From Nocardiopsis alborubida (lineage in GTDB: Bacteria; Actinomycetota; Actinomycetes; Streptosporangiales; Streptosporangiaceae), in assembly GCF_012396365.1 (NCBI RefSeq), contig NZ_JAAXPG010000016.1, positions 1-64,000 of the forward strand: a stretch of 64,000 bases of DNA. The letters are read 5' to 3'. Below are positions 50,556 to 58,999 of the stretch, piece by piece. Position 1 is the first letter of the stretch. The number at the start of each line of letters is the position of its first letter. Under the pieces are notes generated by a model. It ran no database searches. It had not been told where the DNA came from and saw only the letters and a program-made list of their open reading frames with translations. Both the position numbers and the translations under genes were made by a program.

Positions 50556-51395
50556 TCAGCCCATCGCCTGGGCTCCGATGACGGACAGCAGGTGCAGCCT
50601 GTCGTGGCTCTCGCTGCCGGGGACGGCGGTGTAGACGAGCAGCGAGTGGGCCTGGCCGGGGTCGACCAGTCTCTGGCAGTTCAGTTCCAGGGGGCCGACC
50701 TCGGGGTGCACGAAGTGCTTGACGTGGTGGGGGCGCACACCGATCTCGTGGTCCTCCCACACCCGTCGGAACTCCTCGCTCCGGCCGAGGAGCAGGTCGG
50801 CGAGGTACGCGGCCCGCGAGCCGGGGCCCCGGAGGGTGACGAGCTCGCGCAGGCCCGAGGCGTACATGCGGGTGAGGAACGGGTGCTCCTCGGGCGCGTG
50901 GAGCCGCCTCGCCCCGGGGTCGGTGAACCACCGGTACCCCACGCTGCGGGCGGGCCCGGTGTACTTGGTCGTGTCGCCGGTGAGCGCGACGCCCATCGGG
51001 CTCTGGCGCAGGGTCTCGCCGAGTTCGGTGACGATCTCGGCGGGCGTGTCGTCCAGGCGGTCCAGGACCCGAAGCAGGCCGGGGCTGATGTGCTCGCTGG
51101 CCGTACCCCGCGCGGGCGGGTTGTGTCCGGCGAGGCGGAACAGGTGGTCCCTCTCGTCGAGCGACAGGTGCAGCCCCTGGGCGATGGAGGAGAGCATCTG
51201 GCCCGACGGCCGCGGTCCGCGCTCCCGTTCCAGCCGGGAGTAGTAGTCGGTCGACATGTGGCACAGCGCCGCGACCTCCTCGCGCCGCAGACCGCTGGTC
51301 CGGCGGCGCTGCCCGCGCGGCAGGCCGACGTCCTCGGGTTGCAGCGCCTCCCGGCGGTTGCGGAGGAACTCCGCCAGCCCGGTGCGATCGATCAC
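50556..51395 (-). CDS. XRE-family helix-turn-helix regulator with MmyB-like ligand domain
   Basis: This 279-residue protein has an N-terminal XRE domain (RRTSGLRREEVAALCHMSTDYYSRLERERG) and a C-terminal MmyB-like (PAS-related) domain (VGYRWFTDPGARRLHAPEEH, HVKHFVHPEVGPLELNCQRL). The family often controls short-chain dehydrogenases and binds small fatty-acid-like ligands. GTG 51395 is preceded by GAGGGAG. It is divergent from a TetR gene and not near the usual oxidoreductase partner except the one at 52330. Confidence 0.9.
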   Translation of the reverse strand: MIDRTGLAEFLRNRREALQPEDVGLPRGQRRRTSGLRREEVAALCHMSTDYYSRLERERGPRPSGQMLSSIAQGLHLSLDERDHLFRLAGHNPPARGTASEHISPGLLRVLDRLDDTPAEIVTELGETLRQSPMGVALTGDTTKYTGPARSVGYRWFTDPGARRLHAPEEHPFLTRMYASGLRELVTLRGPGSRAAYLADLLLGRSEEFRRVWEDHEIGVRPHHVKHFVHPEVGPLELNCQRLVDPGQAHSLLVYTAVPGSESHDRLHLLSVIGAQAMG

Positions 51396-51582
51396 GGCAC
51401 TCCCTCTTCCCGGTGGTACTGCTTCGTGTCTACCTTGCGCGCGCGGCGGTAACCACGGATCGTCGATCCCCCCTTCACGGCCCGGGGGGCGGGAGGGCAC
51501 GAGGGAGGACCCGCCGATCCTGGAACCGGGAGGCCGTGGTCAACGCCCCGCTCCGGGCGGAGGATCGTTCCGTGCACCTCAA

Positions 51583-51603
51583 AACGGCCCGTGTCGTGCC
51601 GTT
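51583..51603. promoter_or_regulatory. Candidate TetR operator
   Basis: AACGGC (51583-51588) and GCCGTT (51598-51603) form an inverted repeat with a 9-nt spacer, ending 12 bp before the TetR start. Autoregulation is inferred. Confidence 0.45.
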
Positions 51604-51615
51604 AGTATGCGTGCC

Positions 51616-52197
51616 ATGACCACCAGCAACTCCGAGCGAGCCGCCGCCCGCACGAAGACGATCATGCGGGCCACACTCGCCCTCGCCCAGGAGGGCGGTT
51701 ACGCGGCGCTCAGCATGGAGGCGGTCGCCGCCCGCGCCGGTGTCGGCAAGCACACGATCTACCGCCGCTGGCCCTCGAAGGGCCTGCTGTTCCTGGACTC
51801 ACTGCTCACGCTCAACGAGCCCGCACTGGACTACCCCGACACCGGCGACGTCATGGCCGACCTGCGCCGACAGGCCCACGCGGCGGTGGACCTGCTGGGC
51901 AGCCCTCCGTGGGGTCCGCTCTACCGGTCCCTGGTGGGCGAGGCCCAGCACGACCCCCTGATCGCCGCCGGGCTGAACGAACGCTTCGTCCGCCCGCAGA
52001 CGGAGAAGACGTTCGCCCGCCTCAGCGCGGCCCAGGAACAGGGGCAGATCGCGGAGGACTACGACATCGGCCTGGGCATGGCGATCCTGTCGGGTCCTCT
52101 GTACTACCGGCTGCTGATCACCGACGAGCCCCTGACCCACGCCTACGTCGACCAGGTCCTCGAAGCCCTCTTCGCCGGGATGAGGCCGAGGACCTGA
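51616..52197 (+). CDS. TetR/AcrR family transcriptional regulator
   Basis: This 193-residue regulator has the TetR helix-turn-helix (IMRATLALAQEGGYAALSME then RAGVGKHTIYRRWPSKGLLF, residues about 14-57) and a TetR_C-type ligand domain (LAVGEA-like QHDPLIAAGLNERFVRP). ATG 51616 is taken; ATG 51607 would add three residues, and neither has a clear ribosome site. It is divergent from the XRE/MmyB regulator. It lies upstream of, but convergent with, the quinone-type oxidoreductase. The target is unknown. Confidence 0.9.
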   Translation: MTTSNSERAAARTKTIMRATLALAQEGGYAALSMEAVAARAGVGKHTIYRRWPSKGLLFLDSLLTLNEPALDYPDTGDVMADLRRQAHAAVDLLGSPPWGPLYRSLVGEAQHDPLIAAGLNERFVRPQTEKTFARLSAAQEQGQIAEDYDIGLGMAILSGPLYYRLLITDEPLTHAYVDQVLEALFAGMRPRT

Positions 52198-52329
52198 GGG
52201 TTCGGCCTGGTCACGCCAGGGCATGGGACGGGGTGTGGTCCGCCCTTCGCGCGGTGAGGGCGAGCCCGGCGATGAGCGCCACCTCGCCCACGTTGCTCAC
52301 CCGACTCGCTCTTCCGCACTTAGAGAAGC

Positions 52330-53349
52330 TCAGGGCGAGGGCGTCGCCCGGTGGGGTGGCTCGTCCAGGGGGTGCACGGCGATGGCGACCTTGCCTCGTG
52401 GGCGTCCCTGGCCCTGTCCGGAAGAGCCGCCCTCCAAGAGCGCGTGTGCCTGTGCGATGTCGGCCAGCGGTAGCACGGCGCCGATCACCGGCCGGAGTTC
52501 GCCCTGGTCGGCCAAACGGCCGAGGGCTTCGAGCTTCGCTCTGCCGGGGCTGACGAAGAGGAAGTGGTAGGTGGCGTTCACGCCCCACGCGGCGAGCAGG
52601 TTCTGGGGTTCGGGGGTGTCCACGATGGACACCACGCGGCCCCGGTCGGCGAGGACCTCCGGGCTACGGGAGAGGGTGTCCCCGCCCACCGTGTCCAGCA
52701 CGACGTCCACACCGCCCAGCTCGCGGACCCGCTGCACGTGGTCACCGGCCGAGAAGTCGATCGCGACGTCGGCTCCCAGTCCGGTGACGAACTCGTGATC
52801 CCTGGCCCGTGCGGTGGTCACCACCTCGGCTCCCAGCGCTTTGGCGAGCTGGATGGCGGCCGAGCCGATCCCGCCCGCTCCGCCGTGCACCAGGATCCGC
52901 TCCCCGGCCTGCACCCTGGTGCGTTCGACCAGCGCCTCCCACACCGTCATGCCCACGAGCGCGAGGCCGGCGGCCTCGACGTGCGACAACCGTGCGGGCT
53001 TGCGGGCGACCAGGGTCTGGTCGACCACGTGGAACTCGGCGTAGGTTCCCTGTCCGGCGAAGATCGGCGCCAGGTACCAGACCTCGTCACCCGGCTGGAA
53101 GTCGTCCGCCCCGGGACCGGTCTCGACCACCACGCCGGACACGTCGTTGCCGATCACCGCGGGCAGTGCCACCTGGTCCCGGTAGTCGCCGCGCCGGGTC
53201 TGGAGGTCGAGGGGGTTCACGGACGTGGCCAGCACGCGCACCAGTACCTGGCCGGGTCCGGCGGTGGGTCTCGGCAGCTCGCGGGAGGCGAACGCGGTGT
53301 TCGCGTCACCGAAGCGGACGAGCTCCATCACACGCATCGAAGTAGGCAT
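52330..53349 (-). CDS. NADP-dependent zinc-free alcohol/quinone oxidoreductase
   Basis: This 339-residue MDR-family enzyme has the GroES-like half (ELPRPTAGPGQVLVRVLATS; VIGNDVSGVVVETGPG) and the Rossmann half with ILVHGGAGGIGSAAIQLAKA. The usual zinc ligands are missing, so it is a quinone reductase or enoyl reductase type. It is divergent from an ArsR-like regulator with inverted repeats between them, suggesting stress- or quinone-induced expression. Confidence 0.9.
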   Translation of the reverse strand: MPTSMRVMELVRFGDANTAFASRELPRPTAGPGQVLVRVLATSVNPLDLQTRRGDYRDQVALPAVIGNDVSGVVVETGPGADDFQPGDEVWYLAPIFAGQGTYAEFHVVDQTLVARKPARLSHVEAAGLALVGMTVWEALVERTRVQAGERILVHGGAGGIGSAAIQLAKALGAEVVTTARARDHEFVTGLGADVAIDFSAGDHVQRVRELGGVDVVLDTVGGDTLSRSPEVLADRGRVVSIVDTPEPQNLLAAWGVNATYHFLFVSPGRAKLEALGRLADQGELRPVIGAVLPLADIAQAHALLEGGSSGQGQGRPRGKVAIAVHPLDEPPHRATPSP

Positions 53350-53374
53350 GCGTCGATCCTAGATCGTCATATCC

Positions 53375-53393
53375 CGAATCATCAATGTATTCG
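53375..53393. promoter_or_regulatory. Candidate ArsR operator between divergent genes
   Basis: CGAAT (53375-53379) and ATTCG (53389-53393), with GATCGT (53362-53367) and ACGATC (53398-53403) as an outer pair, form nested inverted repeats centred near 53383. They sit within the 59-bp gap between the oxidoreductase and the regulator. Confidence 0.5.
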
Positions 53394-53408
53394 CGCTACG
53401 ATCAACAC

Positions 53409-53717
53409 ATGTTCTCGGAGACGGAGTTGCTGGCTGTGTTCCGGGCCCTGTCCAACCCGGCCCGCCGCCAGATGCTGGTGTGGCTCAAGGAGCCGATGAG
53501 CTTCCCCGGCCAGGAGCCCGGCGACGTTGAGATCGGCGTCTGTGTGACCGACATTCAGCGGCGTGCAGGCCTGGGGCAGTCGACCACCTCGCAGTATCTC
53601 GCCATGCTGCGGCGAGCAGGACTGGTCGTCGCCACTCGGCGGGGCAAGTGGACCTACTACCGCCGCGACGAGGCGAACATCGCCCGCCTTCTGGAGACCT
53701 TGGGCGACGTGTTCTAG
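53409..53717 (+). CDS. ArsR-like winged-helix transcriptional regulator
   Basis: This 102-residue regulator has an ArsR/HxlR-type winged helix (LLAVFRALSNPARRQMLVWL; VTDIQRRAGLGQSTTSQYLAML; AGLVVATRRGKWTYYRRDE). No typical metal-binding CxC motif is seen, so the effector may be redox or organic. ATG 53409 is preferred over ATG 53385, which lies within the operator. It is divergent from the oxidoreductase and probably represses it. Confidence 0.88.
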   Translation: MFSETELLAVFRALSNPARRQMLVWLKEPMSFPGQEPGDVEIGVCVTDIQRRAGLGQSTTSQYLAMLRRAGLVVATRRGKWTYYRRDEANIARLLETLGDVF

Positions 53718-54210
53718 ATCCGATGCCGTGTGATCAAGGCTGTTCGAGCGTGGTCAAGGACCGATCCCAGCCAGGATGTCGGTGCTGATCGTGGCCTTGC
53801 AACCGGTCCGGTCCACGTCGCCTTCGGCGTTGTACTCGAAGATCACGCGTTTGACCACGCGGGGCCGGACCCGCACACGCCAGGCTCCGCATCCGGGAGA
53901 ACGCGCGATCGCCCAGTTCAGGCAGCGGGGCATCCTGCGCCGCCTACGCTGCTGCCCGCGCGTCGGCCAGATCACCCGCGCCGTGCTGGTCCTTCAGCTC
54001 CGAGAAACAAGATGAGAAGGGCTCACTGAGGAACCGATGCTGACACCCGGATGCCGTGTTCGAGGAGGAGTCGGGAAAGACCCTTCTCCTTACCGAGGAG
54101 TTTTTTGGATTTCAGGGATGTCTGAGCGGTGTCTCTGTCGGTTCCGTCGTCGGTGTGTTTTCGGAGTTCGGAGTCGACGTGGGTCTCCGATGGAGTCGAG
54201 GCAGCCTGCC
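53718..54210. other. Gene-poor stretch with unexplained remnants
   Basis: No clear gene is seen. A minus-strand frame at 53754-53975 encodes VVKRVIFEYNAEGDVDRTGC, with a protein-like look but no recognised family and no ribosome site. From 54060 the GC content drops. A short hairpin CTCCT-TACCG-AGGAG followed by six T (54086-54106) could be a plus-strand terminator. The region may be a decayed insertion. Confidence 0.35.
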
Positions 54211-54240
54211 GGGGTCCCGCGGGTGTGGTCGCGAGACCCC
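54211..54240 (-). terminator. Hairpin terminator of the S9 peptidase gene
   Basis: GGGGTC-C-CGCG (54211-54221) pairs with CGCG-A-GACCCC (54230-54240) with one C/A mismatch and an 8-nt loop, 13 bp after the peptidase stop on the minus strand. Confidence 0.65.
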
Positions 54241-54253
54241 GGTGGGTCGCGGG

Positions 54254-56173
54254 TCAGGAAGTGGTCGAGGAGCGTCCGCCGAGATGGCGGGTGAGGAAGC
54301 GCTCCAGCGTGGTGTACAGCTCGATGTTGCTGTCGGCGTTGACGAACCAGTGGCCCTCGTTCTCGTTCAGCAGGTACTCGACCTCGGCGCCTCGGGCACG
54401 CAGCGCCTCGAAGACCCGGTCGGAGTGGCGGCGCGCCACCCGGACGTCGTTGGCTCCGTGGACGAGCAGCACCGGCGCGGTGATGTCGTCCACCCGGCTG
54501 ATCGGGGAGCGGGCCAGCATGTCGGCCCGCTGCTCGGGGATCTCGGGATCGCCGAAGTAGCGCAGGTAGTTGTTCACGAGGCTGCGGCGGGCGAACGGGA
54601 CGACCCCTTCGGCCAGCTCGGCCAGGTCGGTCATGCCGGTGTAGCTGACCGCGGCGGCGAATCGGTCCGGGGTGAACGCGGCACCCACCAGGGCGGCGTA
54701 GCCGCCGTAGGAGGTGCCGTAGATGCCGACCCGGCCGGGGTCGGTGTGGCCTTGGGCGATGGCCCAGTCCAGGGCGTCGATCAGGTCGTCGTGCATCCTG
54801 CCGGCGAACTCGCCGATCGCGGCCTGGGTGTGGGCCTTGCCGTAGCCGGTGGAACCGCGCATGTTCACCTGGAGCACCGCGTATCCGCGGTTGGCCAGCA
54901 GTTGTACCTCGGGGTCGTAGGTCCAGCTGTCCCGGTACCACGGCCCGCCGTGCACCAGTACCACCGTGGGCAGGTCGCGCTGTTCGACCCCGACCGGCAG
55001 GGTCAGGTGGACGGGCAGGGACAGGCCGTCGCGGGCGGTCAGCGTGATCGGGGTGACCGGGGCGAGCCGGGCCGGCTCCAGGTGCGGGAAGGGCCGGAAC
55101 AGGCGGCGCGCCCGCCCTGTGGTGTGGTCGTAGAACCACGTGACGCCGGGGTCGCGGTCGTGGGTGAAGTCCACCACCCACTTCTGGCCGGAGGCGTCGT
55201 TGGACACGAATGCCAGGTCTCCGTCGGAGAGCTCGGTCAGGTGCGGCAGGACCTCGGCGAAGTGCGCGTCGAGCGGGTGGATCTCCTGGCGGGCGCCGAG
55301 GTAGCGGACGCCGAGCAGCTCTCCGGTGGTCGAGTGCACGATCACGGAGGAGGGGAAGCGGGTGTCGGCCTCGGGGCGGGGGGTGTCCAGGTCGAAGGCG
55401 GGATGGGAGTCCACCTCGGTCTGCTCGCCGGTGTCCAGGTCCAGGTGGACCAGACGGGTCAGGTCCGAGCCGGCGGCCGAGCCGATCCACAGCCCCGTGC
55501 CGTCCGGGGTGGGCACGATCGGTGTGATCCCGAAGGGCGCGTCGGTACCCAGGAAACGCGCGATCGGGTGCGGCTCGCCCTGGTTCCACCGAGAGAAGAC
55601 GTGGTCGCCGTTCTCCTCGATGGTGTGGGCCACCACCCGACTGCCGGTGGCCATCCAGGTGAAGACGTCGCCCGGGTTCTCGGCGGCGGTGGTCAGCCGG
55701 CCGGTGTCCAGGTCGAGCTCGAACAGGTCGATCAGGTCGGGGCGGCGCTTGTTGAGCTGCACGTAGATCGTCCCGGGGCGGTTCGGGGACTGGCCGGTGC
55801 CCATCAGCCGCACACCCTCGTAGGGGGTGAGGTCGACCTCGGGCTCCTCGGGTCGGGTCACGTCGACCCGGTACAGGTGCATGTTCTCGTCGCCGTTCTT
55901 GTCCTGCTGGTAGAGCAGGTAGCGGCCGTCGGCGGTCCAGAAGACGGCCTCGATGTTGCGCTGGTCGTTGGCGGTGACGCGTCGCGCCCCTGAGCCCTCG
56001 ATGTCGTCGGGGGCGGACCAGTCCGAGTCCAGGTCGCGGACGAACACGTTGAGCCGGTCCCGCCAGGGGGCGAGGTAGGCGACCTTGGTGCCGTCCGGGG
56101 ACAGCACGGCCCGGCTGCGGGCGGGCGGGTTGAAGAACTCCTCGACGGCGATCAGGTTCGACGGGGCTGTCAT
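54254..56173 (-). CDS. S9 family prolyl-oligopeptidase-type peptidase (paralogue 1)
   Basis: This 639-residue serine peptidase has an N-terminal beta-propeller (TKVAYLAPWRDRLNVFVRDL; FWTADGRYLLYQQDKNGDEN) and a C-terminal alpha/beta hydrolase domain. The catalytic triad is visible: Ser488 in GTSYGGYAA, Asp in LLVHGANDVRVA and His in NENEGHWF. It cleaves short peptides, probably in the cytoplasm, as no signal is seen. ATG 56173 follows AGGAGG by 7 nt. A MerR-type promoter with a 19-bp spacer lies upstream, next to a MerR gene. Its close paralogue is at 60511 in the other orientation. Confidence 0.93.
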   Translation of the reverse strand: MTAPSNLIAVEEFFNPPARSRAVLSPDGTKVAYLAPWRDRLNVFVRDLDSDWSAPDDIEGSGARRVTANDQRNIEAVFWTADGRYLLYQQDKNGDENMHLYRVDVTRPEEPEVDLTPYEGVRLMGTGQSPNRPGTIYVQLNKRRPDLIDLFELDLDTGRLTTAAENPGDVFTWMATGSRVVAHTIEENGDHVFSRWNQGEPHPIARFLGTDAPFGITPIVPTPDGTGLWIGSAAGSDLTRLVHLDLDTGEQTEVDSHPAFDLDTPRPEADTRFPSSVIVHSTTGELLGVRYLGARQEIHPLDAHFAEVLPHLTELSDGDLAFVSNDASGQKWVVDFTHDRDPGVTWFYDHTTGRARRLFRPFPHLEPARLAPVTPITLTARDGLSLPVHLTLPVGVEQRDLPTVVLVHGGPWYRDSWTYDPEVQLLANRGYAVLQVNMRGSTGYGKAHTQAAIGEFAGRMHDDLIDALDWAIAQGHTDPGRVGIYGTSYGGYAALVGAAFTPDRFAAAVSYTGMTDLAELAEGVVPFARRSLVNNYLRYFGDPEIPEQRADMLARSPISRVDDITAPVLLVHGANDVRVARRHSDRVFEALRARGAEVEYLLNENEGHWFVNADSNIELYTTLERFLTRHLGGRSSTTS

Positions 56174-56210
56174 GGCGGTTCCTCCTGGTCGGTGGATGCG
56201 GACACCGTCC

Positions 56211-56241
56211 AGTCCAGACTCCGACGTCGCGTCGGAGTCAA
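56211..56241 (-). promoter_or_regulatory. MerR-type promoter with perfect inverted repeat upstream of the S9 peptidase
   Basis: GACTCCGAC (56217-56225) and GTCGGAGTC (56231-56239) form a perfect 9-bp inverted repeat with a 5-nt spacer. On the minus strand TTGACT (complement of 56236-56241) and TGGACT (complement of 56211-56216) are 19 bp apart, as in promoters activated by MerR-family proteins. The adjacent MerR gene is the obvious candidate activator. Confidence 0.72.
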
Positions 56242-56339
56242 GGCCGCTTCGCATGGCCTGGGCCACAGAGCTCGGTGGAGCCGGAGCACAGCGGTTTCGG
56301 AGCCCGGAGGATTCAGGGCATGACGGGGTGAGGGACTGG

Positions 56340-57101
56340 TCAGCCCTGCTCGGGCCCGGTCGTGCGCTGCCTGTGCTCCAACCGCTGCAGGATCCTGCGC
56401 AGTACCCGGTGCTGGACGGGTTTGAGGGCCTGCTCGTTCAGTTCGTCCAGCAGGGCGGAGACCTTCGGGTCGGGCGCAGGCGTACCGGCCAACTGCTCTG
56501 ACAGCGGTTCCAGTCCGGTGACCCAGGCGTCGATCAGGGACGCGACCTCGTCGTCGGGGGTGTCGGGTCCGAGGGCGTAGAACCGCGCCGTCAGCGGTTC
56601 CAGCCCCGCGAGCATCTCCCCGTCCACCCCGCCGAGCAGTGCGGCGAGTCCCGCCGGGCCGTCCTCACCGAGCAGGTGTCCGAGCAGGACCAGCTGTTCG
56701 TGTTCGTGCCGGACCATGTCCTCGGGCAGCCCGGCCCCGGGACCGGAGCGCAGTACCGACAACTCCGGGGGCAGGTCGGGCGGGGAGCCGCTGCTGCGCA
56801 GGGCGGCGATGTTGGCCCGCCGGGCGTTGAGCCGTTCGATCTCGGCGGACGCCTGGCGGTCGAGCTCGTCCAGCAGCGCCTCCGCGGCCTTCGGATCATC
56901 CAGCACCGACGGGAGCGCGGACAGGGGTACGCCCAGCGCGGTCAACCTCGTGATCCGCAGGAGCCGCACGAGGTCGCCCACGTTGTAGCGCCGGTAACCG
57001 CCGGTCGAACGCGGGGGCTCGGGCAGCAGGCCGATCTGGTGGTAGTGGCGCAGTGTGCGGACGGTGACACCGGCCAGTTCGGCGAGTTCACTGCTGAGCA
57101 T
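56340..57101 (-). CDS. MerR family transcriptional regulator
   Basis: This 253-residue regulator begins MLSSELAELAGVTVRTLRHY, the MerR helix-turn-helix, with HQIGLLPEPPRSTGGYRRY, and then a coiled coil. The long C-terminal half (about residues 120-253) is a TipAS-like or unassigned effector domain. ATG 57101 is taken because GAGGGAG precedes it and the HTH starts at once. It lies upstream of the S9 peptidase gene on the same strand, whose promoter has the 19-bp MerR spacing, so it probably activates it in response to a drug or peptide. Confidence 0.9.
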   Translation of the reverse strand: MLSSELAELAGVTVRTLRHYHQIGLLPEPPRSTGGYRRYNVGDLVRLLRITRLTALGVPLSALPSVLDDPKAAEALLDELDRQASAEIERLNARRANIAALRSSGSPPDLPPELSVLRSGPGAGLPEDMVRHEHEQLVLLGHLLGEDGPAGLAALLGGVDGEMLAGLEPLTARFYALGPDTPDDEVASLIDAWVTGLEPLSEQLAGTPAPDPKVSALLDELNEQALKPVQHRVLRRILQRLEHRQRTTGPEQG

Positions 57102-57199
57102 CGGGCGGCTCCCTCTCCCCTGTCTACCCTGAACGAACGAAACCCGAGGCGGGATGTCCCGGCCGCCGGGGTTCGCCGCCGTCGTCATGTGGGCTGATT

Positions 57200-57229
57200 T
57201 TGATGAAGTGTCAACAAATTCTGTAGACT
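57200..57229 (+). promoter_or_regulatory. MarR gene promoter with TTGA-7-TCAA box, probably leaderless
   Basis: TTGATG (57200-57205) and TAGACT (57224-57229) are 18 bp apart. The expected start point falls at or next to the ATG at 57236, so the mRNA may be leaderless; no ribosome site is seen. TTGATGAAGTGTCAA (57200-57214) overlaps the -35 and resembles motifs at 59500 and 59877. Confidence 0.6.
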
Positions 57230-57235
57230 ACTCCT

Positions 57236-57703
57236 ATGAATGAGGAACCACGCTGGCTCAGCCCGGACGAACAGAGGGCCTGGGAAAACTTCATTCGTAT
57301 GCAGGAAGCACTCATCGGAAGGCTGTCCCGCCTCGTCCGCTCCGACTCCGGACTGTCCGCCGCGGACTACATGGTGCTCGTCCGGCTCACCGAGGCGAAG
57401 GACGGGGAGATGCGCTTCCTGGAACTGGCCAAACTCGCCGAATGGGAGAAGAGCCGCATGTCCCACCAGGTCACACGGATGGCGAAGCGCGGACTCGTGA
57501 CCAAGAGGGAATGCCCCGACGACGCGCGCGGAGCGTTCGTGGTCGCCACCCCGCTCGGCTACCAGGCGATCCAGGAGGCCGCGCCCGTGCACGTCGAGCA
57601 CGTCCGCCGTCTGTTCATCGATGCCCTGACCCCGAACCAGCTCACCACCTTCGCCCGACTCTCCCATCGCGTCCTGGAACATATGGAGAAGCAGGCGGAC
57701 TGA
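57236..57703 (+). CDS. MarR family transcriptional regulator
   Basis: This 155-residue winged-helix protein has the MarR pattern: an N-terminal dimer helix, ADYMVLVRLTEAKDGEMRFL, LAKLAEWEKSRMSHQVTRMA recognition helix and the wing KRGLVTKRECPDDARGAFVV. It probably senses a phenolic or oxidant. It starts at the probable transcription start, so it may be translated without a leader. It is convergent with an FMN reductase gene; the shared TTGA-7-TCAA motif suggests autoregulation and control of genes around 59.5-59.9 kb. Confidence 0.92.
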   Translation: MNEEPRWLSPDEQRAWENFIRMQEALIGRLSRLVRSDSGLSAADYMVLVRLTEAKDGEMRFLELAKLAEWEKSRMSHQVTRMAKRGLVTKRECPDDARGAFVVATPLGYQAIQEAAPVHVEHVRRLFIDALTPNQLTTFARLSHRVLEHMEKQAD

Positions 57704-57751
57704 TTCGGCGGCACGGCCTGCGCGCGGATCCGTGTCAGCCCTCCCTGATGG

Positions 57752-58477
57752 TCAGCGGTGCTCGGGGTTGGCGTTGTCGGGACTGCAGCCGGCGTCCCAG
57801 GCCGCGCGCTGGTTGCCGTAGGCCGGGAAGCCGCCGGCGCGGCGGAGCATCGCGGCCGTGTGCATCAGGTTATGGGTCATGAAGCTGATGTTGCGGTTGG
57901 CGAAATCGTTGTCCGGGCCGCCGGAGTCCTCGTCCAGGTAGGACGGGCCGGGGCCGACCTCACCGATCCAACCGGCATCGGCCTGGGGCGGGATCGTGTA
58001 ACCGATGTGCTGCAGGCTGAAGAGGATGCTCATCGCGCAGTGCTTGAGGCCGTCCTCGTTGCCGGTGAGCAGGGTGCCGCCCACGCGCCCGTAGTAGGCG
58101 TACTGCCCCTGCTCGTTGAGTACGCCGGAGTAGCCGTAGAGCCGCTCGATCACCCGGCGGGTCACCGAGCTGTTGTCGCCCAGCCAGATCGGTCCGCCGA
58201 TGACCAGGATGTCGGCGGCCAGAACCCGCTCCAGCAGCGCGGGCCACTCGTCGGTCTCCCACCCGTGCTCGGTCATGTCCGGGCGGACTCCGGTGGCGAT
58301 GTCGTGGTCGACGGCGCGGAACTGGTCCACGCCGACCCCGTTCGCCTCCATGATCGCCGCACTGCGGTCGATCACCCCCTGGGTGTGGCTGCGCTGCGGG
58401 GACCGGTTGAGAGTGCAGTTGATGTAGAGCGCGCGCAGCCCGCTGAAGTCGGGCTTCTCGCTCACGGGTACGGTCAT
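57752..58477 (-). CDS. NADPH-dependent FMN reductase/flavodoxin-family protein
   Basis: This 241-residue flavodoxin-fold protein has FSGLRALYINCTLNRSPQRS at its N-terminus (the phosphate-binding loop), LAADILVIGGPIWLGDNSS, and GGTLLTGNEDGLKHCAMSILF. It likely reduces quinones, azo or nitro compounds using NAD(P)H and FMN. ATG 58477 is preceded by AAAGGAC. It is convergent with the MarR regulator, which commonly controls such enzymes. Confidence 0.88.
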   Translation of the reverse strand: MTVPVSEKPDFSGLRALYINCTLNRSPQRSHTQGVIDRSAAIMEANGVGVDQFRAVDHDIATGVRPDMTEHGWETDEWPALLERVLAADILVIGGPIWLGDNSSVTRRVIERLYGYSGVLNEQGQYAYYGRVGGTLLTGNEDGLKHCAMSILFSLQHIGYTIPPQADAGWIGEVGPGPSYLDEDSGGPDNDFANRNISFMTHNLMHTAAMLRRAGGFPAYGNQRAAWDAGCSPDNANPEHR

Positions 58478-58611
58478 CGGATGTCCTTTCGGAAGTTCGG
58501 TAGTGCTGACCGGCGACTCGGTGCCGTTGTCCCTTCGGTCCGCTGGCCGGCGTCGAAGAGGAGGCGGAACAGGGCGGGCTAACGGCTTGGTGAGGGCCCG
58601 GCGTGCGGTCT

Positions 58612-58990
58612 TCAACCGGACTTGAGGGTCGCCTCGATGGCGCAGTAACCACCAGCCGGGGCCACGACCGTCCTGTCGACGACGAACCCGGCAGCGCCCA
58701 GAAGAGCCGTGTACTCGGACTCGGTACGTTCCCGCCCGCCCGTCATCGTCAACATGATCAGATCGCTCAGCTTGCCCGGGTGCGGCTCGCCGCCCGGGGG
58801 CAGCAGCGACTCGATCACCACGAGCCGGGCGCCCGGTCGGGCCGCCTCGGTGATGCGCGCGAGCAGCCGCGCGCAGTCCTCGTCGGACCAGTCGTGCAGG
58901 ACAGCGGAGAGCAGGTAGACGTCGGCCGAGGGCACCCCGGCGAAGAAGTCGCCGCCGACCGCGCCCACCCGGTCGACCAGCCCGGCCGCG
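58612..58990 (-). pseudogene. C-terminal fragment of an O-methyltransferase (family 2)
   Basis: The frame carries the SAM-binding half of a plant-type O-methyltransferase (VGGDFFAGVPSADVYLLSAV, LHDWSDEDCARLL, LVVIESLLPPGGE, MLTMTGGRERTESEY and the end GFVVDRTV). The N-terminal dimerisation domain and the first SAM-binding motif are absent; upstream the frame runs antisense through a TetR fragment. It is truncated at about 58990 and is unlikely to be functional. Confidence 0.75.
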
Positions 58991-58999
58991 CTCATCCGG

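Noticed and set aside
52211-52329. Minus-strand tail NVGEVALIAGLALTARR resembling a membrane-protein end
   Set aside because: Only about 30 residues with no start; too short to call a pseudogene.
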